The translations under genes were made by a program, and so were the position numbers. The notes beneath the pieces were generated by a model. That model had not been told where the DNA came from and made no database searches. It saw only the letters and a program-made list of their open reading frames with translations. Positions 9,340 through 18,214 of a stretch of 48,757 nucleotides of DNA are shown here, one piece after another (position 1 is the first letter of the stretch; every line of letters starts with the position of its first letter). Where the stretch lies: NCBI GenBank assembly GCA_004211785.1, contig SHBX01000022.1:1-48757 (forward strand). The letters are read 5' to 3'. The stretch comes from Winogradskyella sp. (GTDB lineage Bacteria; Bacteroidota; Bacteroidia; Flavobacteriales; Flavobacteriaceae).

Positions 9340-10773
9340 ATGAATACCAAAACCGTATCAGAATTATTAACCCAAGATGTTACGCTACAACAAGTCAGCG
9401 TAAAAGGTTGGGTTAGAACGTTTAGAGCTAACAGATTTATTGCCCTTAACGATGGTTCAACAATAAATAATATTCAGTGTGTTGTTGATTTTGAAAATTT
9501 TGATGAAGCTCTTTTAAAACGTATAACAACCGGTGCAGCTTTACATATTTCGGGTGATTTAGTAGAGAGTCAAGGTAAAGGTCAAAAGGTTGAAATAGTT
9601 GTGTCAACAATTGAAGTTTTAGGAGATTCTGATGCAGAGACTTATCCAATTCAGCCTAAAAAACACTCGTTCGAATTCTTACGAGAAAATGCCCATTTAC
9701 GTACACGTACAAATACATTTAGTGCAGTAATGCGAGTAAAATCTTCTTTGTCTTTTGCTATTCATAAGTATTTTACAGAAAATGGGTTCTACAATATGCA
9801 CACACCAATAATTACAGGTAGTGATGCTGAAGGTGCAGGAGAAATGTTTCGTATAAGTAGTCTTGACCCTAAAAATCCACCTCTAACTGATGAAGGCGAT
9901 ATAGATTACTCTCAAGATTTTTTCGGAAAAGAAACTAACCTTACAGTTTCTGGACAATTAGAAGCTGAGACTTATGCAATGTCATTAGGTAAAGTCTATA
10001 CGTTTGGACCAACCTTTAGAGCAGAAAACTCAAATACATCACGTCACTTAGCAGAATTCTGGATGGTAGAACCAGAAGTAGCTTTTATGGATTTAGCAGG
10101 TAATATGGATTTGGCTGAAGATTTTATGAAGTCCGTTATCAGTTATGTTTTAGAACACAATAAAGAAGATTTAGAATTTTTGGATGAGCGTTTGTTTAAC
10201 GAGGAGAAATCTAAACCTCAAGCGCAGCGTAGTGAAATGCGCTTGACAGAAAAACTAAAGTTTGTTACAGATAATAACTTTAAGCGTGTAAGCTATACTG
10301 AAGCTATTGATATACTTAGAAATAGTAAACCTAATAAAAAGAAGAAGTTTAAATATCTTATTAATGAATGGGGAGCAGATTTGCAATCTGAACATGAACG
10401 CTTCTTAGTAGAAAAACATTTTAAATGCCCAGTTATCTTATTTGACTACCCAGCCAACATTAAAGCATTTTACATGCGTCTAAACGATGATGAAAAAACG
10501 GTAAGAGCAATGGATGTTTTATTTCCTGGTATTGGAGAAATCGTGGGTGGTTCTCAACGTGAAGAGCGCTTAGAGGTGCTCAAAGAAAAAATGGCAGAGT
10601 TAGATATTCCTGAGGAAGAATTATGGTGGTATTTAGATTTACGTAAATACGGAACAGCGGTTCATTCTGGTTTTGGATTAGGTTTTGAACGATTAGTAAT
10701 GTTTGCTACTGGAATGAGTAATATTAGAGACGTAATTCCTTACCCAAGAACACCTCAAAACGCAGAGTTTTAA
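9340..10773 (+). CDS. asnS: Asparaginyl-tRNA synthetase
   Basis: A class IIb aminoacyl-tRNA synthetase that charges tRNA-Asn. The N-terminal OB-fold anticodon-binding domain (about 1-110) contains VSVKGWVRTFRANRFIALNDGS. Motif 2 is seen as GPTFRAENSNTSRHLAEFWMVEPE, and motif 3 as GFGLGFERLVMFATGMSNIRDVIPYPRTP. The ending in PRTP with a final NAEF separates AsnRS from AspRS, a clear example of which is encoded at 45909. The 477-aa length is normal. The gene follows the MMPL exporter closely and ends 21 bp before a terminator hairpin. Confidence 0.97.
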   Translation: MNTKTVSELLTQDVTLQQVSVKGWVRTFRANRFIALNDGSTINNIQCVVDFENFDEALLKRITTGAALHISGDLVESQGKGQKVEIVVSTIEVLGDSDAETYPIQPKKHSFEFLRENAHLRTRTNTFSAVMRVKSSLSFAIHKYFTENGFYNMHTPIITGSDAEGAGEMFRISSLDPKNPPLTDEGDIDYSQDFFGKETNLTVSGQLEAETYAMSLGKVYTFGPTFRAENSNTSRHLAEFWMVEPEVAFMDLAGNMDLAEDFMKSVISYVLEHNKEDLEFLDERLFNEEKSKPQAQRSEMRLTEKLKFVTDNNFKRVSYTEAIDILRNSKPNKKKKFKYLINEWGADLQSEHERFLVEKHFKCPVILFDYPANIKAFYMRLNDDEKTVRAMDVLFPGIGEIVGGSQREERLEVLKEKMAELDIPEEELWWYLDLRKYGTAVHSGFGLGFERLVMFATGMSNIRDVIPYPRTPQNAEF

Positions 10774-10794
10774 AAAAAGTTTTAAAATTTTCAG

Positions 10795-10834
10795 AAAACA
10801 ATCTAATAACGGTATAGTTTTAGATTGTTTTTTT
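10795..10834 (+). terminator. Rho-independent terminator after asnS
   Basis: A 12-bp stem, 10795-10806 pairing with 10820-10831 (core ACAATCTAA with TTAGATTGT), has a 13-nt loop and a T-rich tail. It separates asnS from rpoN. Confidence 0.75.
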
Positions 10835-10860
10835 ATTTTTAACTAAATCGAAACCAACAA

Positions 10861-12324
10861 ATGCTAAAACAGTATTTACAATTTAAGTTATCACAGAAGC
10901 TCTCACCGCAGCAAATACAACTTATGAAGTTGATTCAGCTACCAACCCAAGCTTTTGAGCAGCGCTTAAAACAAGAGTTGGAAGAAAATCCAGCTTTAGA
11001 TACTGGAAAAGAAAGCGACGCCAAGGATAACGAATTTGATGAGTTTGATAACTCTCAAGATGATTATAACGATAGTGATACTATTGACGCTGGAGATATC
11101 AATGTCGATGAATATTTGAGTGATGACGAAATCCCTGATTATAGAACTCACGTCAACAATTATAGTGCAGATGATGACGAAAAATCTGTGCCTTATGCTT
11201 CAGGAACATCTTTTACGCAACACTTAACAAATCAGTTAAATACATTTAGACTTAATGATCAAGAGTATGAGATTGCTCAATTTTTGGTAGGTAGCGTTGA
11301 TGAAAGTGGCTACATCCGCAGATCTTTGTCCGATATCACAGATGATTTAGCTTTTACCCAAAATGTTTACACAACTGAAGAAGACGTTGAAAAAGTCTTA
11401 GGTATTGTGCATCAATTGGATCCGGCTGGCGTTGGTGCTAGAAACTTACAAGAGTGTTTAAGTATTCAATTAAATAGAAAAGAGCAGCATCCAGATGTAG
11501 AATTAGCTACAAAAATTATAGATAAAGCTTTTGAGCAATTTACAAAGAAGCATTACAAAAAATTACTTCAGAAATTTAGTATAACTGAAGACGAGCTTAA
11601 AGCAGCTATTGAAGAAGTAGAAAATCTAAACCCAAAACCTGGTGGCTCTTATTCTGGTAATAACAGAATGGTTGAACACGTTGTACCAGATTTTGCAATT
11701 AAAATAGTTGAGGGCAAATTAGAGCTTACACTTAATGGTCGTAACGCACCAGAATTGCATGTTTCTCGTACTTACAACAATATGCTTAAAGGCTATAAAG
11801 AATCTAAAGAAAAATCAAAATCTCAGAAAGATGCCGTCATGTTTATTAAGCAAAAACTAGATGCTGCAAAATGGTTTATTGAGGCTGTAAAACAGCGTCA
11901 GCAAACGCTTTTTGTAACCATGAGTTCTATAATGCATTATCAGAAAGACTATTTTTTGTCTGGAGATGAGCGCATGCTTAAACCAATGATTCTTAAAGAT
12001 ATTGCCGACGAGATAGAAATGGATGTTTCTACAGTCTCTCGTGTTGCAAATAGTAAATATGTAGATACACCTTACGGCACAAAACTCATTAAAGAATTCT
12101 TCTCTGAATCCATGACCAATGATCAAGGCGAAGAAGTTTCTACTCGCGAGATTAAAAAGATACTAGAAACAGTTATCGAAGAAGAGGACAAAAAGAAACC
12201 TCTTACTGATGATAAACTTGCTGGTATTTTAAAAGAAAAAGGATACCCAATTGCGAGACGTACTGTTGCAAAATATCGTGAACAATTAGATATTCCTGTA
12301 GCGCGATTGAGAAAGAAAATTTAA
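10861..12324 (+). CDS. rpoN: RNA polymerase sigma-54 factor
   Basis: Sigma-54 directs RNA polymerase to -24/-12 promoters and requires an AAA+ activator. Region I is Gln/Leu-rich as expected (LKQYLQFKLSQKLSPQQIQLMKLIQLPT, residues 2-30) and is followed by an acidic region II (about 50-110). The core-binding domain spans about 115-300, the helix-turn-helix lies near 380-400 (DIADEIEMDVSTVSRVANSKYV), and the C-terminus carries the RpoN box ARRTVAKYREQL. The 487-aa length is normal and the start is fixed by region I. The stop codon overlaps that of the convergent gene. No activator gene is present in the window. Confidence 0.97.
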   Translation: MLKQYLQFKLSQKLSPQQIQLMKLIQLPTQAFEQRLKQELEENPALDTGKESDAKDNEFDEFDNSQDDYNDSDTIDAGDINVDEYLSDDEIPDYRTHVNNYSADDDEKSVPYASGTSFTQHLTNQLNTFRLNDQEYEIAQFLVGSVDESGYIRRSLSDITDDLAFTQNVYTTEEDVEKVLGIVHQLDPAGVGARNLQECLSIQLNRKEQHPDVELATKIIDKAFEQFTKKHYKKLLQKFSITEDELKAAIEEVENLNPKPGGSYSGNNRMVEHVVPDFAIKIVEGKLELTLNGRNAPELHVSRTYNNMLKGYKESKEKSKSQKDAVMFIKQKLDAAKWFIEAVKQRQQTLFVTMSSIMHYQKDYFLSGDERMLKPMILKDIADEIEMDVSTVSRVANSKYVDTPYGTKLIKEFFSESMTNDQGEEVSTREIKKILETVIEEEDKKKPLTDDKLAGILKEKGYPIARRTVAKYREQLDIPVARLRKKI

Positions 12325-14216
12325 TCGTTACAATTTTCGCAATAGCTATTTCTTAGATAATCATCTTTTAGTAACTGAAAGGTTACACCATCTTTCTCAG
12401 GTGTATTAAACAGTTTACAATATCTATCTTTATTTAAATTAACTGCATTAAGCATAATAGCGCGGTATTCATCCGTCTTAGTTAATTCCTTATTTATTAA
12501 TGTAAGATTAAGATAGTAGAACAATAAATCTTCGTCAACTTCGATTTGCCTGGCTTTATCAGATAATAGTTCTGCTGCCGCTTCAACATTTGCATAGTAA
12601 GACAGAAACTGAGCTAGACTGAAATAGTCAAAATCTGATAATGGTATTTTTTCATAAATAGATTTTATGTAATTAACCGATTTATCTTTGCTAGAATAAT
12701 CTCTTTTTCTATTAAAATTTTCACTTTGAATAATGTGATAATTAATCATCATTCTATTGATTAACGCTTTTGAAATTTTATACTTTTCAAGGTCAAAAAT
12801 TTCATCCTTAAACAGTGAAGGATTTACTTTTTCAATATTATATCGCCATATTTTGAATTTTATCGCAGCAAGATTATATCTAATCCTAGGATTTTTTGAA
12901 TCTAGCTTTTTTAGTTGTTCAAGTTCATTCCTGACAATTACAATTTGCCTTTCATCTAACTGATATTTAATAGCGCTATTTTTATTTAATAAGTTGATAT
13001 ATTTTAACTGCATTGGTACTTCTAGCTGTTTCAAAATATCTGGAGAAGCTTCACTAATCTTTAGTTTTTCAAAAAGAGAATTCTGAATTGCACTTGCCTC
13101 AGCTAATTTATCGTCTGTTATTGATTGGTTAAATAAACTCACCAACTTCGTTACTGGCATTGTTTTGTACTTGTCCTTTTTCTCAAGTTCTAATGTAATT
13201 AATGCTTTACGGTGGTTTTTTAAATACGGTTCCATCTCAGCAGAAAACACACCTACTAACTTCTTCTTTATTTGTGCTTTGTTTAATGTTTTTAAATTTT
13301 CGTATTTGGTGCCTTCAATGTCATTCAAGAATTCAACCCAGTTTTCTGAAGATGAAATTGTATTCTTTATCTTAGGCCTCTGATAAGTTTGTATAGCTTT
13401 TGCTATACTATTTGCGCGACCTTCTTGCAATTCTATATTTCGTTCTAAGCTTCCTTCAACTGATGAATAAGCTTTTATGTTTATGGTTTTGATATTAAAA
13501 TCTGTAAGATCTAACGAATCGTAAACTGGCTTTATATCTTCAGGTGAATAGACAGACTTGTTTTTCTCAAAAGGAATTTTAAACTTTAGCGTTTTATATC
13601 TAATCTTAACGTTTTCTTCGCCTTGACTGACCAATTTTTGGTTTTTAAAACTTACAGAATCTAAGTACATGCCCATATCTAACAAATCCCATTGGTATGC
13701 TTTAAGATTGTATATAATTTGATATCTGCATAGTGTTTTGTTTCCAAGAAAAAGAATATTATATTCTAACTCTTTTCCTTTTAATTGAGCAGGGATTTTG
13801 CCTACTAAAACCCTAAACATATCTTTTCCGCTAGAGCGCAATCCACTTTTTAATCGTTTTGCATAAACAGGTTTAAGCAGTGTGCCATTTATTTGCTCGT
13901 TCTTAATAGACGTAACTGCGCAGTTATAAATGTCTTTTGCTACAATATCAAGCGCTAGACCATCTGTAGAGTTTTTAAAAAGTAGATTAAACCACTTTCT
14001 GTCATTGGTCTGAAAATATAAATTTCCGTTTTCGTTCTGAATAGAAAATCTTACTTCTTTAGTTTTTTGACGAAATACATTAAAACAATTAGAACAGGCT
14101 TTGTTCCTTTCTGCTTCTGTTTGCGGAAACACTATTCTGAAATTTTCATCTTGAGAGTAGGAAACATTTATAGTTATGACTAAAGAGAGTATGGAAATAA
14201 GATATTTCAGTTTCAT
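12321..14216 (-). CDS. Secreted OmpA-like/TPR-type protein of unknown function
   Basis: A 631-residue protein with a signal peptide (MKLKYLISILSLVITINVSYSQ). Around residues 250-280 the segment AYSSVEGSLERNIELQEGRA resembles the peptidoglycan-binding OmpA-C motif (N..L...RA), but the usual Asp of that motif is not evident. The C-terminal half is helical with TPR-like spacing (about 350-600). Two CxxC pairs flank the protein: C41/C44 near the mature N-terminus (ACSNCF) and C626/C629 at the extreme C-terminus (YCENCND), suggesting metal binding or disulfides. It is monocistronic, and its stop overlaps that of rpoN. I do not recognise a named family; a periplasmic cell-wall-associated scaffold is the best guess. 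Confidence 0.6.
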   Translation of the reverse strand: MKLKYLISILSLVITINVSYSQDENFRIVFPQTEAERNKACSNCFNVFRQKTKEVRFSIQNENGNLYFQTNDRKWFNLLFKNSTDGLALDIVAKDIYNCAVTSIKNEQINGTLLKPVYAKRLKSGLRSSGKDMFRVLVGKIPAQLKGKELEYNILFLGNKTLCRYQIIYNLKAYQWDLLDMGMYLDSVSFKNQKLVSQGEENVKIRYKTLKFKIPFEKNKSVYSPEDIKPVYDSLDLTDFNIKTINIKAYSSVEGSLERNIELQEGRANSIAKAIQTYQRPKIKNTISSSENWVEFLNDIEGTKYENLKTLNKAQIKKKLVGVFSAEMEPYLKNHRKALITLELEKKDKYKTMPVTKLVSLFNQSITDDKLAEASAIQNSLFEKLKISEASPDILKQLEVPMQLKYINLLNKNSAIKYQLDERQIVIVRNELEQLKKLDSKNPRIRYNLAAIKFKIWRYNIEKVNPSLFKDEIFDLEKYKISKALINRMMINYHIIQSENFNRKRDYSSKDKSVNYIKSIYEKIPLSDFDYFSLAQFLSYYANVEAAAELLSDKARQIEVDEDLLFYYLNLTLINKELTKTDEYRAIMLNAVNLNKDRYCKLFNTPEKDGVTFQLLKDDYLRNSYCENCND

Positions 14217-14302
14217 TTTTAAATATTTTTCTGAATTTGAAATTAATAAATTGTAATTACTATCAATAGCATAAAAACTTATTATTTTGAATTTAAATAA
14301 AT

Positions 14303-14310
14303 TACTTTTG
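14303..14310 (+). promoter_or_regulatory. Putative -7 box of the PAP2-like gene
   Basis: TACTTTTG fits TAnnTTTG and ends 11 bp before the ATG at 14322. There is no TTG at canonical -33 distance. Confidence 0.5.
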
Positions 14311-14321
14311 CTTGGTAGCCT

Positions 14322-14927
14322 ATGGATTTCATCTTAAAAAGTATATCGTACATATTTCATCCGTTGATAATGCCACTATTGGGCGTATTGTTTTACTTTT
14401 CTAAAACACCACGGTTTATTCCAGAACCCGTTAGCCAAGCCAAGATTTTCTCAACAGTTTTACTGACTATTATTCTTCCTGTATTGGTCTACTATTTATT
14501 AAAAACGTTAAATAAAGTAGATAGTATCTACCTTAAGTCTACTAACGAAAGAAAGCTGCCCTTATTAATCAATGCTGTAATCATCTCTTTGGTTATTACC
14601 CGCGTTTTCACTCAAAACGAGATTGAAGAATTGTATTATTTTTTTATAGGAATATTGCTATCTACTCTAGTCTGTTTTGTCCTAGCAGTTTTTAAGATAA
14701 AAGCCAGTATCCACATGCTTGCAGCTTCTGGTTTTTTCATGTTTAGTGTAGCGTTGAGTATTCATTTTCAGATTAATATAAATGGCTCTATAGCACTAAT
14801 GGTGATTTTATTGGGAGCTATTGCAACTTCTCGTTTGCACTTAAAAGCACATACATATCCAGAATTAATAATTGGGAGTCTTACAGGCTTTATACCTCAA
14901 CTTCTGTTACTAAAACTTTGGCTATAG
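14322..14927 (+). CDS. PAP2-like integral membrane protein with degenerate catalytic motifs
   Basis: A 201-residue protein with about six membrane helices. The remains of the three PAP2 phosphatase motifs are visible in order: KSTNERKLP (72-80) for KX6RP, ASIH (128-131) for PSGH, and SRLHLKAHTYPE (170-181) for SRX5HX3D with the last Asp replaced by Glu. PAP2 enzymes remove phosphate from lipids such as undecaprenyl diphosphate or phosphatidic acid. Here the spacing of motif 1 and the Gly of motif 2 are lost, so activity is doubtful although the motif 3 His is kept. The 3' end overlaps the convergent barrel gene by 6 bp. The fold assignment is by motif reading only. Confidence 0.65.
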   Translation: MDFILKSISYIFHPLIMPLLGVLFYFSKTPRFIPEPVSQAKIFSTVLLTIILPVLVYYLLKTLNKVDSIYLKSTNERKLPLLINAVIISLVITRVFTQNEIEELYYFFIGILLSTLVCFVLAVFKIKASIHMLAASGFFMFSVALSIHFQININGSIALMVILLGAIATSRLHLKAHTYPELIIGSLTGFIPQLLLLKLWL

Positions 14928-15614
14928 AATATAGAACATTATCCCAACCTTAATGGCCCTCGTGTCTATGGATTGGCCGCCTAATTGGGCTATGTCATCG
15001 AATATAGTATTAAGACCATAATAGACTTGGAAATTCCACGTACCATATCCAGCACTTAAGGTCAGTCCATATTGTAATTTATTAAAGGCATCAATGTTTG
15101 ATACATTCGCATTTAAAAAGTCACTTTTTAATTTAGAAGAGTTATATATCAAATAGCTTAATTTAAATCCAGGATATATGCGCCAAAACTTATACGTCTT
15201 TGCATCCGATGTTCTCCATCTGAACTCAAAAGGCACATCTATCAAGTAGGTTGTGAATTTATTCTTTGAAATATTTCCAAGAGCTGCATCACCTATAGAA
15301 AAATTAGCGTTTCCAGATGTTCCTGTAATAACTAAGTTTTGGTTGTATGAGTTAGAAGAAATCCCTAATCCGATACCTATTGCCCAATTTCGTTTTTCAT
15401 TGATAGGCATATCTCTGATAAAACCAAAATGGAATCCTGTAGAAAAATCACTTTGGGACACGCCACTAGGATTATTTGATAATAGATTATAAGTAATTGA
15501 TGCATAGAATTGGTCTTCACGATACTTATCATCTATAGCAACAGATAAACTGTCTTGTGCCCAAGAAAAATTAATGGAAACACAAAACAATAACAAACAA
15601 TAATACAATCTCAT
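14922..15614 (-). CDS. PorT-like/porin-family outer-membrane beta-barrel protein
   Basis: A 230-residue protein with a signal peptide (MRLYYCLLLFCVSINFSWAQ) and eight or so amphipathic strands, including GFHFGFIRDMPI, WAIGIGLGISSNSYNQNL, LIDVPFEFRWRTSD and YPGFKLSYLIYNSSKL. It ends in AIKVGIMFYIL, a typical barrel C-terminus. This pattern fits the small outer-membrane barrels annotated PorT or porin family in Bacteroidota. PorT itself is a type IX secretion component, but neighbouring T9SS genes are lacking here, so I do not assign porT. It lies downstream of the exbB/exbD operon on the same strand but beyond a strong terminator, so it is probably a separate unit. Confidence 0.7.
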   Translation of the reverse strand: MRLYYCLLLFCVSINFSWAQDSLSVAIDDKYREDQFYASITYNLLSNNPSGVSQSDFSTGFHFGFIRDMPINEKRNWAIGIGLGISSNSYNQNLVITGTSGNANFSIGDAALGNISKNKFTTYLIDVPFEFRWRTSDAKTYKFWRIYPGFKLSYLIYNSSKLKSDFLNANVSNIDAFNKLQYGLTLSAGYGTWNFQVYYGLNTIFDDIAQLGGQSIDTRAIKVGIMFYIL

Positions 15615-15654
15615 TCTGTAAAGCTATTAAATTTCCATAATTATAAGGCATAAA

Positions 15655-15685
15655 AAAAGCGTTATGATATTATCATAACGCTTTT
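15655..15685 (-). terminator. Strong terminator after the exbB-exbD operon
   Basis: The 15-bp arms AAAAGCGTTATGATA and its complement are separated by one base (the tip would open), with T-runs on either strand. It lies 19 bp beyond the exbD stop codon and is possibly bidirectional. Confidence 0.88.
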
Positions 15686-15703
15686 AAAAAATTAAGATTT
15701 TAT

Positions 15704-16168
15704 TTATTCTTCTTTTTTCTTACCAGTAATATACATGATTTTAAGTGCATTTGCTTCTCTAAGCTTTTGCTTAATATCAGAAACTATACCTGCATTTGTT
15801 TTCTCGTCAACCTTTAAAGCCACTACGATTTTATCTTTGAATGCTTCGTTAAGGGTAGCTTTATACTCAAGAATAGCAGATTGAATAGCATCTAAACTAA
15901 CGAAAGAATCGTTAATCTGAATACGTCCTTCTGTTCCTAAATTACTGTATTGTGAACTAGGTTTTCCAGCATAAATAAACATAGTTCTGTCTTTCTTAAG
16001 CTTCTCAATTTGATCAGCTACAGGTAATGTGTTTTCTACCATTGTAGAGTTATCTCTCATTACGGTAGCTACCATAAAAAAGAATAATAACATAAATACA
16101 ATATCTGGTAAAGATGCCGTATTAATTGCTGGTAAATCACCACCTTTTTTCTTCTTAAATTTAGACAT
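15704..16168 (-). CDS. exbD: Biopolymer transport protein ExbD (second copy)
   Basis: ExbD pairs with ExbB in the inner membrane and passes proton-motive energy to TonB. The 154-residue protein has one N-terminal membrane helix (LPDIVFMLLFFFMVATVM, residues about 20-37) with the essential membrane Asp retained in the PDIVFML motif, followed by a periplasmic domain ending KKKEE. It is encoded 5 bp downstream of another exbD and is last in the exbB operon. Two different ExbD proteins with one ExbB is a common Bacteroidota arrangement, sometimes linked to non-TonB roles such as surface motility energetics; that role is not shown here. Confidence 0.92.
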   Translation of the reverse strand: MSKFKKKKGGDLPAINTASLPDIVFMLLFFFMVATVMRDNSTMVENTLPVADQIEKLKKDRTMFIYAGKPSSQYSNLGTEGRIQINDSFVSLDAIQSAILEYKATLNEAFKDKIVVALKVDEKTNAGIVSDIKQKLREANALKIMYITGKKKEE

Positions 16169-16173
16169 ACTTA

Positions 16174-16806
16174 TTAATTTTTATCTGGTTCTGCCTCAGA
16201 AAGCTTTAATGGATACATATCCTTTATTCTCTTAATATCATCATTAAGCTTTTCGTCCTTATTAAACTGATTTTTCGCTTTTTCCTCTAACATAGACGCA
16301 AAAGAACGGTTAAAAATTCGTTGAGACTCTCTTTCTCTAAGGAAATTATATGCTGCAACTAATTCATTCTGAACTTCGATATATCTACCATAGGTAGTCT
16401 CACGGTCATGTTTAAGCGTAATAATTGCTTTATCCGGATGATCTGAAGAAGCTCTATCTCCATGCTGCTCTGTATTTAAGCGTTTTCCTTTACAATAGTC
16501 GCAAGATTCTCCTTCTGCATTGACGCCTCCACCATTATCTAAAAAGTCTATGGCAGCTTGCTTTAAATCTTTGATTTCCATTTCTTCATCCTCAACCAAT
16601 AATCGATCTTCTCTATTTAACAAAATTGTAAATAGATTTCTCTCCTTGATTATTGGTGGTTCAGTATCATCTTCAATTGGAGGTAAACTCCTTAAGATAC
16701 CTTTATCCTTTTCTATAGTCGTTGTAACTAAGAAAAAAATCAATAGTAAGAAAGCAATGTCAGCCATTGAACCGGCATTAACCTCTGGTGCTGCTCTTTT
16801 TGCCAT
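16174..16806 (-). CDS. exbD: Biopolymer transport protein ExbD (first copy, long form)
   Basis: A single N-terminal membrane helix (SMADIAFLLLIFFLVTTTI) contains the conserved Asp of the DIAFLLLIFF motif. The periplasmic part is longer than in typical ExbD (210 versus about 140 residues). It includes a CDYCKGKR CxxC segment around residue 103 that is absent from the neighbouring ExbD and may form a disulfide or bind metal. Its start is 6 bp after the upstream membrane-protein gene, within an operon of four genes. The extended region could specify the interaction partner. The family call is secure; the meaning of the CxxC is inference. Confidence 0.92.
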   Translation of the reverse strand: MAKRAAPEVNAGSMADIAFLLLIFFLVTTTIEKDKGILRSLPPIEDDTEPPIIKERNLFTILLNREDRLLVEDEEMEIKDLKQAAIDFLDNGGGVNAEGESCDYCKGKRLNTEQHGDRASSDHPDKAIITLKHDRETTYGRYIEVQNELVAAYNFLRERESQRIFNRSFASMLEEKAKNQFNKDEKLNDDIKRIKDMYPLKLSEAEPDKN

Positions 16807-16812
16807 AATTTA

Positions 16813-17268
16813 CTATTTATTGATTATTTTTTTTACTCCTGAAAAAATCATTGCTGCAGCTGCGCCTAGTATAAGCACATAAAAAGCTCTTAGTCCTGTA
16901 CCTACTAATTTTGATTCAGTTTCCGTTGCTAATACACCATCATACATGTATCCATTTTCAATGGCATCTGTACTGGAAGCTAACACGTACGATATTAATA
17001 AAACTGCTACAAACAATCCGACTCCGATAAGAGTGTTTTTTAATCCTGCTGTATTTGTAAATAAATTTTTTATTACAAAGAATACAACAAACGCTAACAC
17101 CAATCCTAGCATAATGTATGACACCCATGCTATTGGTTCTACTAAAGCAGTATCTCCATTTGCTGCTGCTGCCTCGATTGCTTCGTCTCCTGCAGAAATA
17201 ATTCTAACAAGAAAAACAATACCAAGTACACCAAGAATGGCTGCTACTATTTTTAATATTTTATGCAT
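16813..17268 (-). CDS. Small four-helix membrane protein of the ExbB/ExbD operon
   Basis: A 151-residue hydrophobic protein with four predicted membrane helices (about 5-25, 47-70, 80-97, 128-147) and short polar loops. I recognise no named family. It sits between exbB (9 bp upstream) and the first exbD (6 bp downstream), so it is translated with the motor. This position suggests it is an accessory membrane subunit or assembly factor of this ExbB-ExbD complex. The ATG at 17268 gives a normal basic N-terminus (MHKILK). The function is not known. Confidence 0.8.
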   Translation of the reverse strand: MHKILKIVAAILGVLGIVFLVRIISAGDEAIEAAAANGDTALVEPIAWVSYIMLGLVLAFVVFFVIKNLFTNTAGLKNTLIGVGLFVAVLLISYVLASSTDAIENGYMYDGVLATETESKLVGTGLRAFYVLILGAAAAMIFSGVKKIINK

Positions 17269-17277
17269 ATCTAATTC

Positions 17278-18051
17278 TTATTTTTTGTGTCTTACTAATA
17301 AATCCATCAATGTGATAGAAGAATCCTCCATATCGTTTACAATACTATCAATCTTTGCAATGATGTAGTTGTAAAAAATCTGAAGTATAATAGCCACAAT
17401 AAGACCAAATACTGTTGTTAAAAGTGCTACTTTAATACCACCTGCTACTAAAGATGGGTTCATATCACCAGCTGCTTCAATTTTATCAAATGCTTGAATC
17501 ATACCAATTACCGTACCCATGAAACCCAACATTGGTGCTAGCGCGATAAATAATGACACCCAAGATACATTCTTTTCTAATTGACCCATTTGTACACCAC
17601 CATAAGCGACTACAGCTTTTTCAGCAGCTTCGATATCTTCGTCTGCTCTGTCTAAACCTTGATAGAATATAGATGCAACAGGACCTTTTGTGTTTCTACA
17701 AACTTCCTTAGCAGCTTCGATACCACCAGATGCAAGAGCATCCTCAACATTCTGAGTTAATTTCTTTGAATTTGTAGTTGAAAGATTTAAAAAGATAATT
17801 CTTTCAATAGCAATTGCTAAACCAAGAATTAAACATAATAAAACGATTCCCATAAACCCAGGACCACCTTCAATAAATCTCTTTTTTAATTCTTGATGAA
17901 ACCCTAAGTCATCAGCGGCTGCTTCAGTTGTTTCTTGGGCTACATTTGCAACAGTTGTTGTTGCGGCTGCTACTGTTGTTGTTGCATTTGCATTAACAGT
18001 TCCAATAACCATTAAACATGTAACGGCTAGGATAGAAAATAATCTTTTCAT
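17278..18051 (-). CDS. exbB: MotA/TolQ/ExbB proton-channel family protein
   Basis: The 257-residue protein has the ExbB/TolQ core: a first membrane helix (MGIVLLCLILGLAIAIERIIFL), a cytoplasmic region, and two more helices with the family signature SLFIALAPMLGFMGTVIGMIQAF and VALLTTVFGLIVAIILQIFYN. It starts with a signal-like hydrophobic stretch followed by an Ala/Thr-rich low-complexity segment (residues 24-45), an N-terminal extension seen in Bacteroidota ExbB. With the two ExbD proteins it should form the inner-membrane proton-driven motor that powers TonB-dependent uptake, for which several receptors lie in this window. A near-consensus TATCTTTA lies upstream on the minus strand near 18090. 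Confidence 0.93.
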   Translation of the reverse strand: MKRLFSILAVTCLMVIGTVNANATTTVAAATTTVANVAQETTEAAADDLGFHQELKKRFIEGGPGFMGIVLLCLILGLAIAIERIIFLNLSTTNSKKLTQNVEDALASGGIEAAKEVCRNTKGPVASIFYQGLDRADEDIEAAEKAVVAYGGVQMGQLEKNVSWVSLFIALAPMLGFMGTVIGMIQAFDKIEAAGDMNPSLVAGGIKVALLTTVFGLIVAIILQIFYNYIIAKIDSIVNDMEDSSITLMDLLVRHKK

Positions 18052-18126
18052 TGTCTTGAATCTTAATTTTATTAGTTAAAGTGTTAAAGATAAAAAAAAT
18101 ATGTAACTATTTAAGTAAAATATCAG

Positions 18127-18214
18127 CAGAGAGGAAGGGATTCGAACCCTCGAAACGCTTTTGGCGTTTACACACTTTCCAGGCGTGCGCCTTCGACCAC
18201 TCGGCCACCTCTCT
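18127..18214 (-). tRNA. tRNA-Ser (anticodon GGA)
   Basis: Read on the minus strand, the 7-bp acceptor stem AGAGAGG pairs with CCTCTCT, followed by discriminator G. The D-arm contains GTGGCCGAGTGG, the anticodon loop is CTGGAAA (anticodon GGA, reading UCC/UCU), there is a long variable arm (a stem of AAACGCC and GGCGTTT-like halves), and the T-arm contains GGTTCGAATCC. The length of 88 nt without encoded CCA is normal for a class II tRNA-Ser. It stands alone between the asparaginase and exbB genes. Confidence 0.96.

Noticed and set aside
14922..15614. Identification of this barrel as the T9SS component PorT
   Set aside because: Small barrels of this size are common in Bacteroidota and no other type IX secretion gene is present in the window, so only the family-level call is supported.
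16946..17368. A 140-codon plus-strand frame opposite the membrane-protein and exbB genes
   Set aside because: It lies across two real minus-strand genes with clear function or operon context and has no start context of its own.
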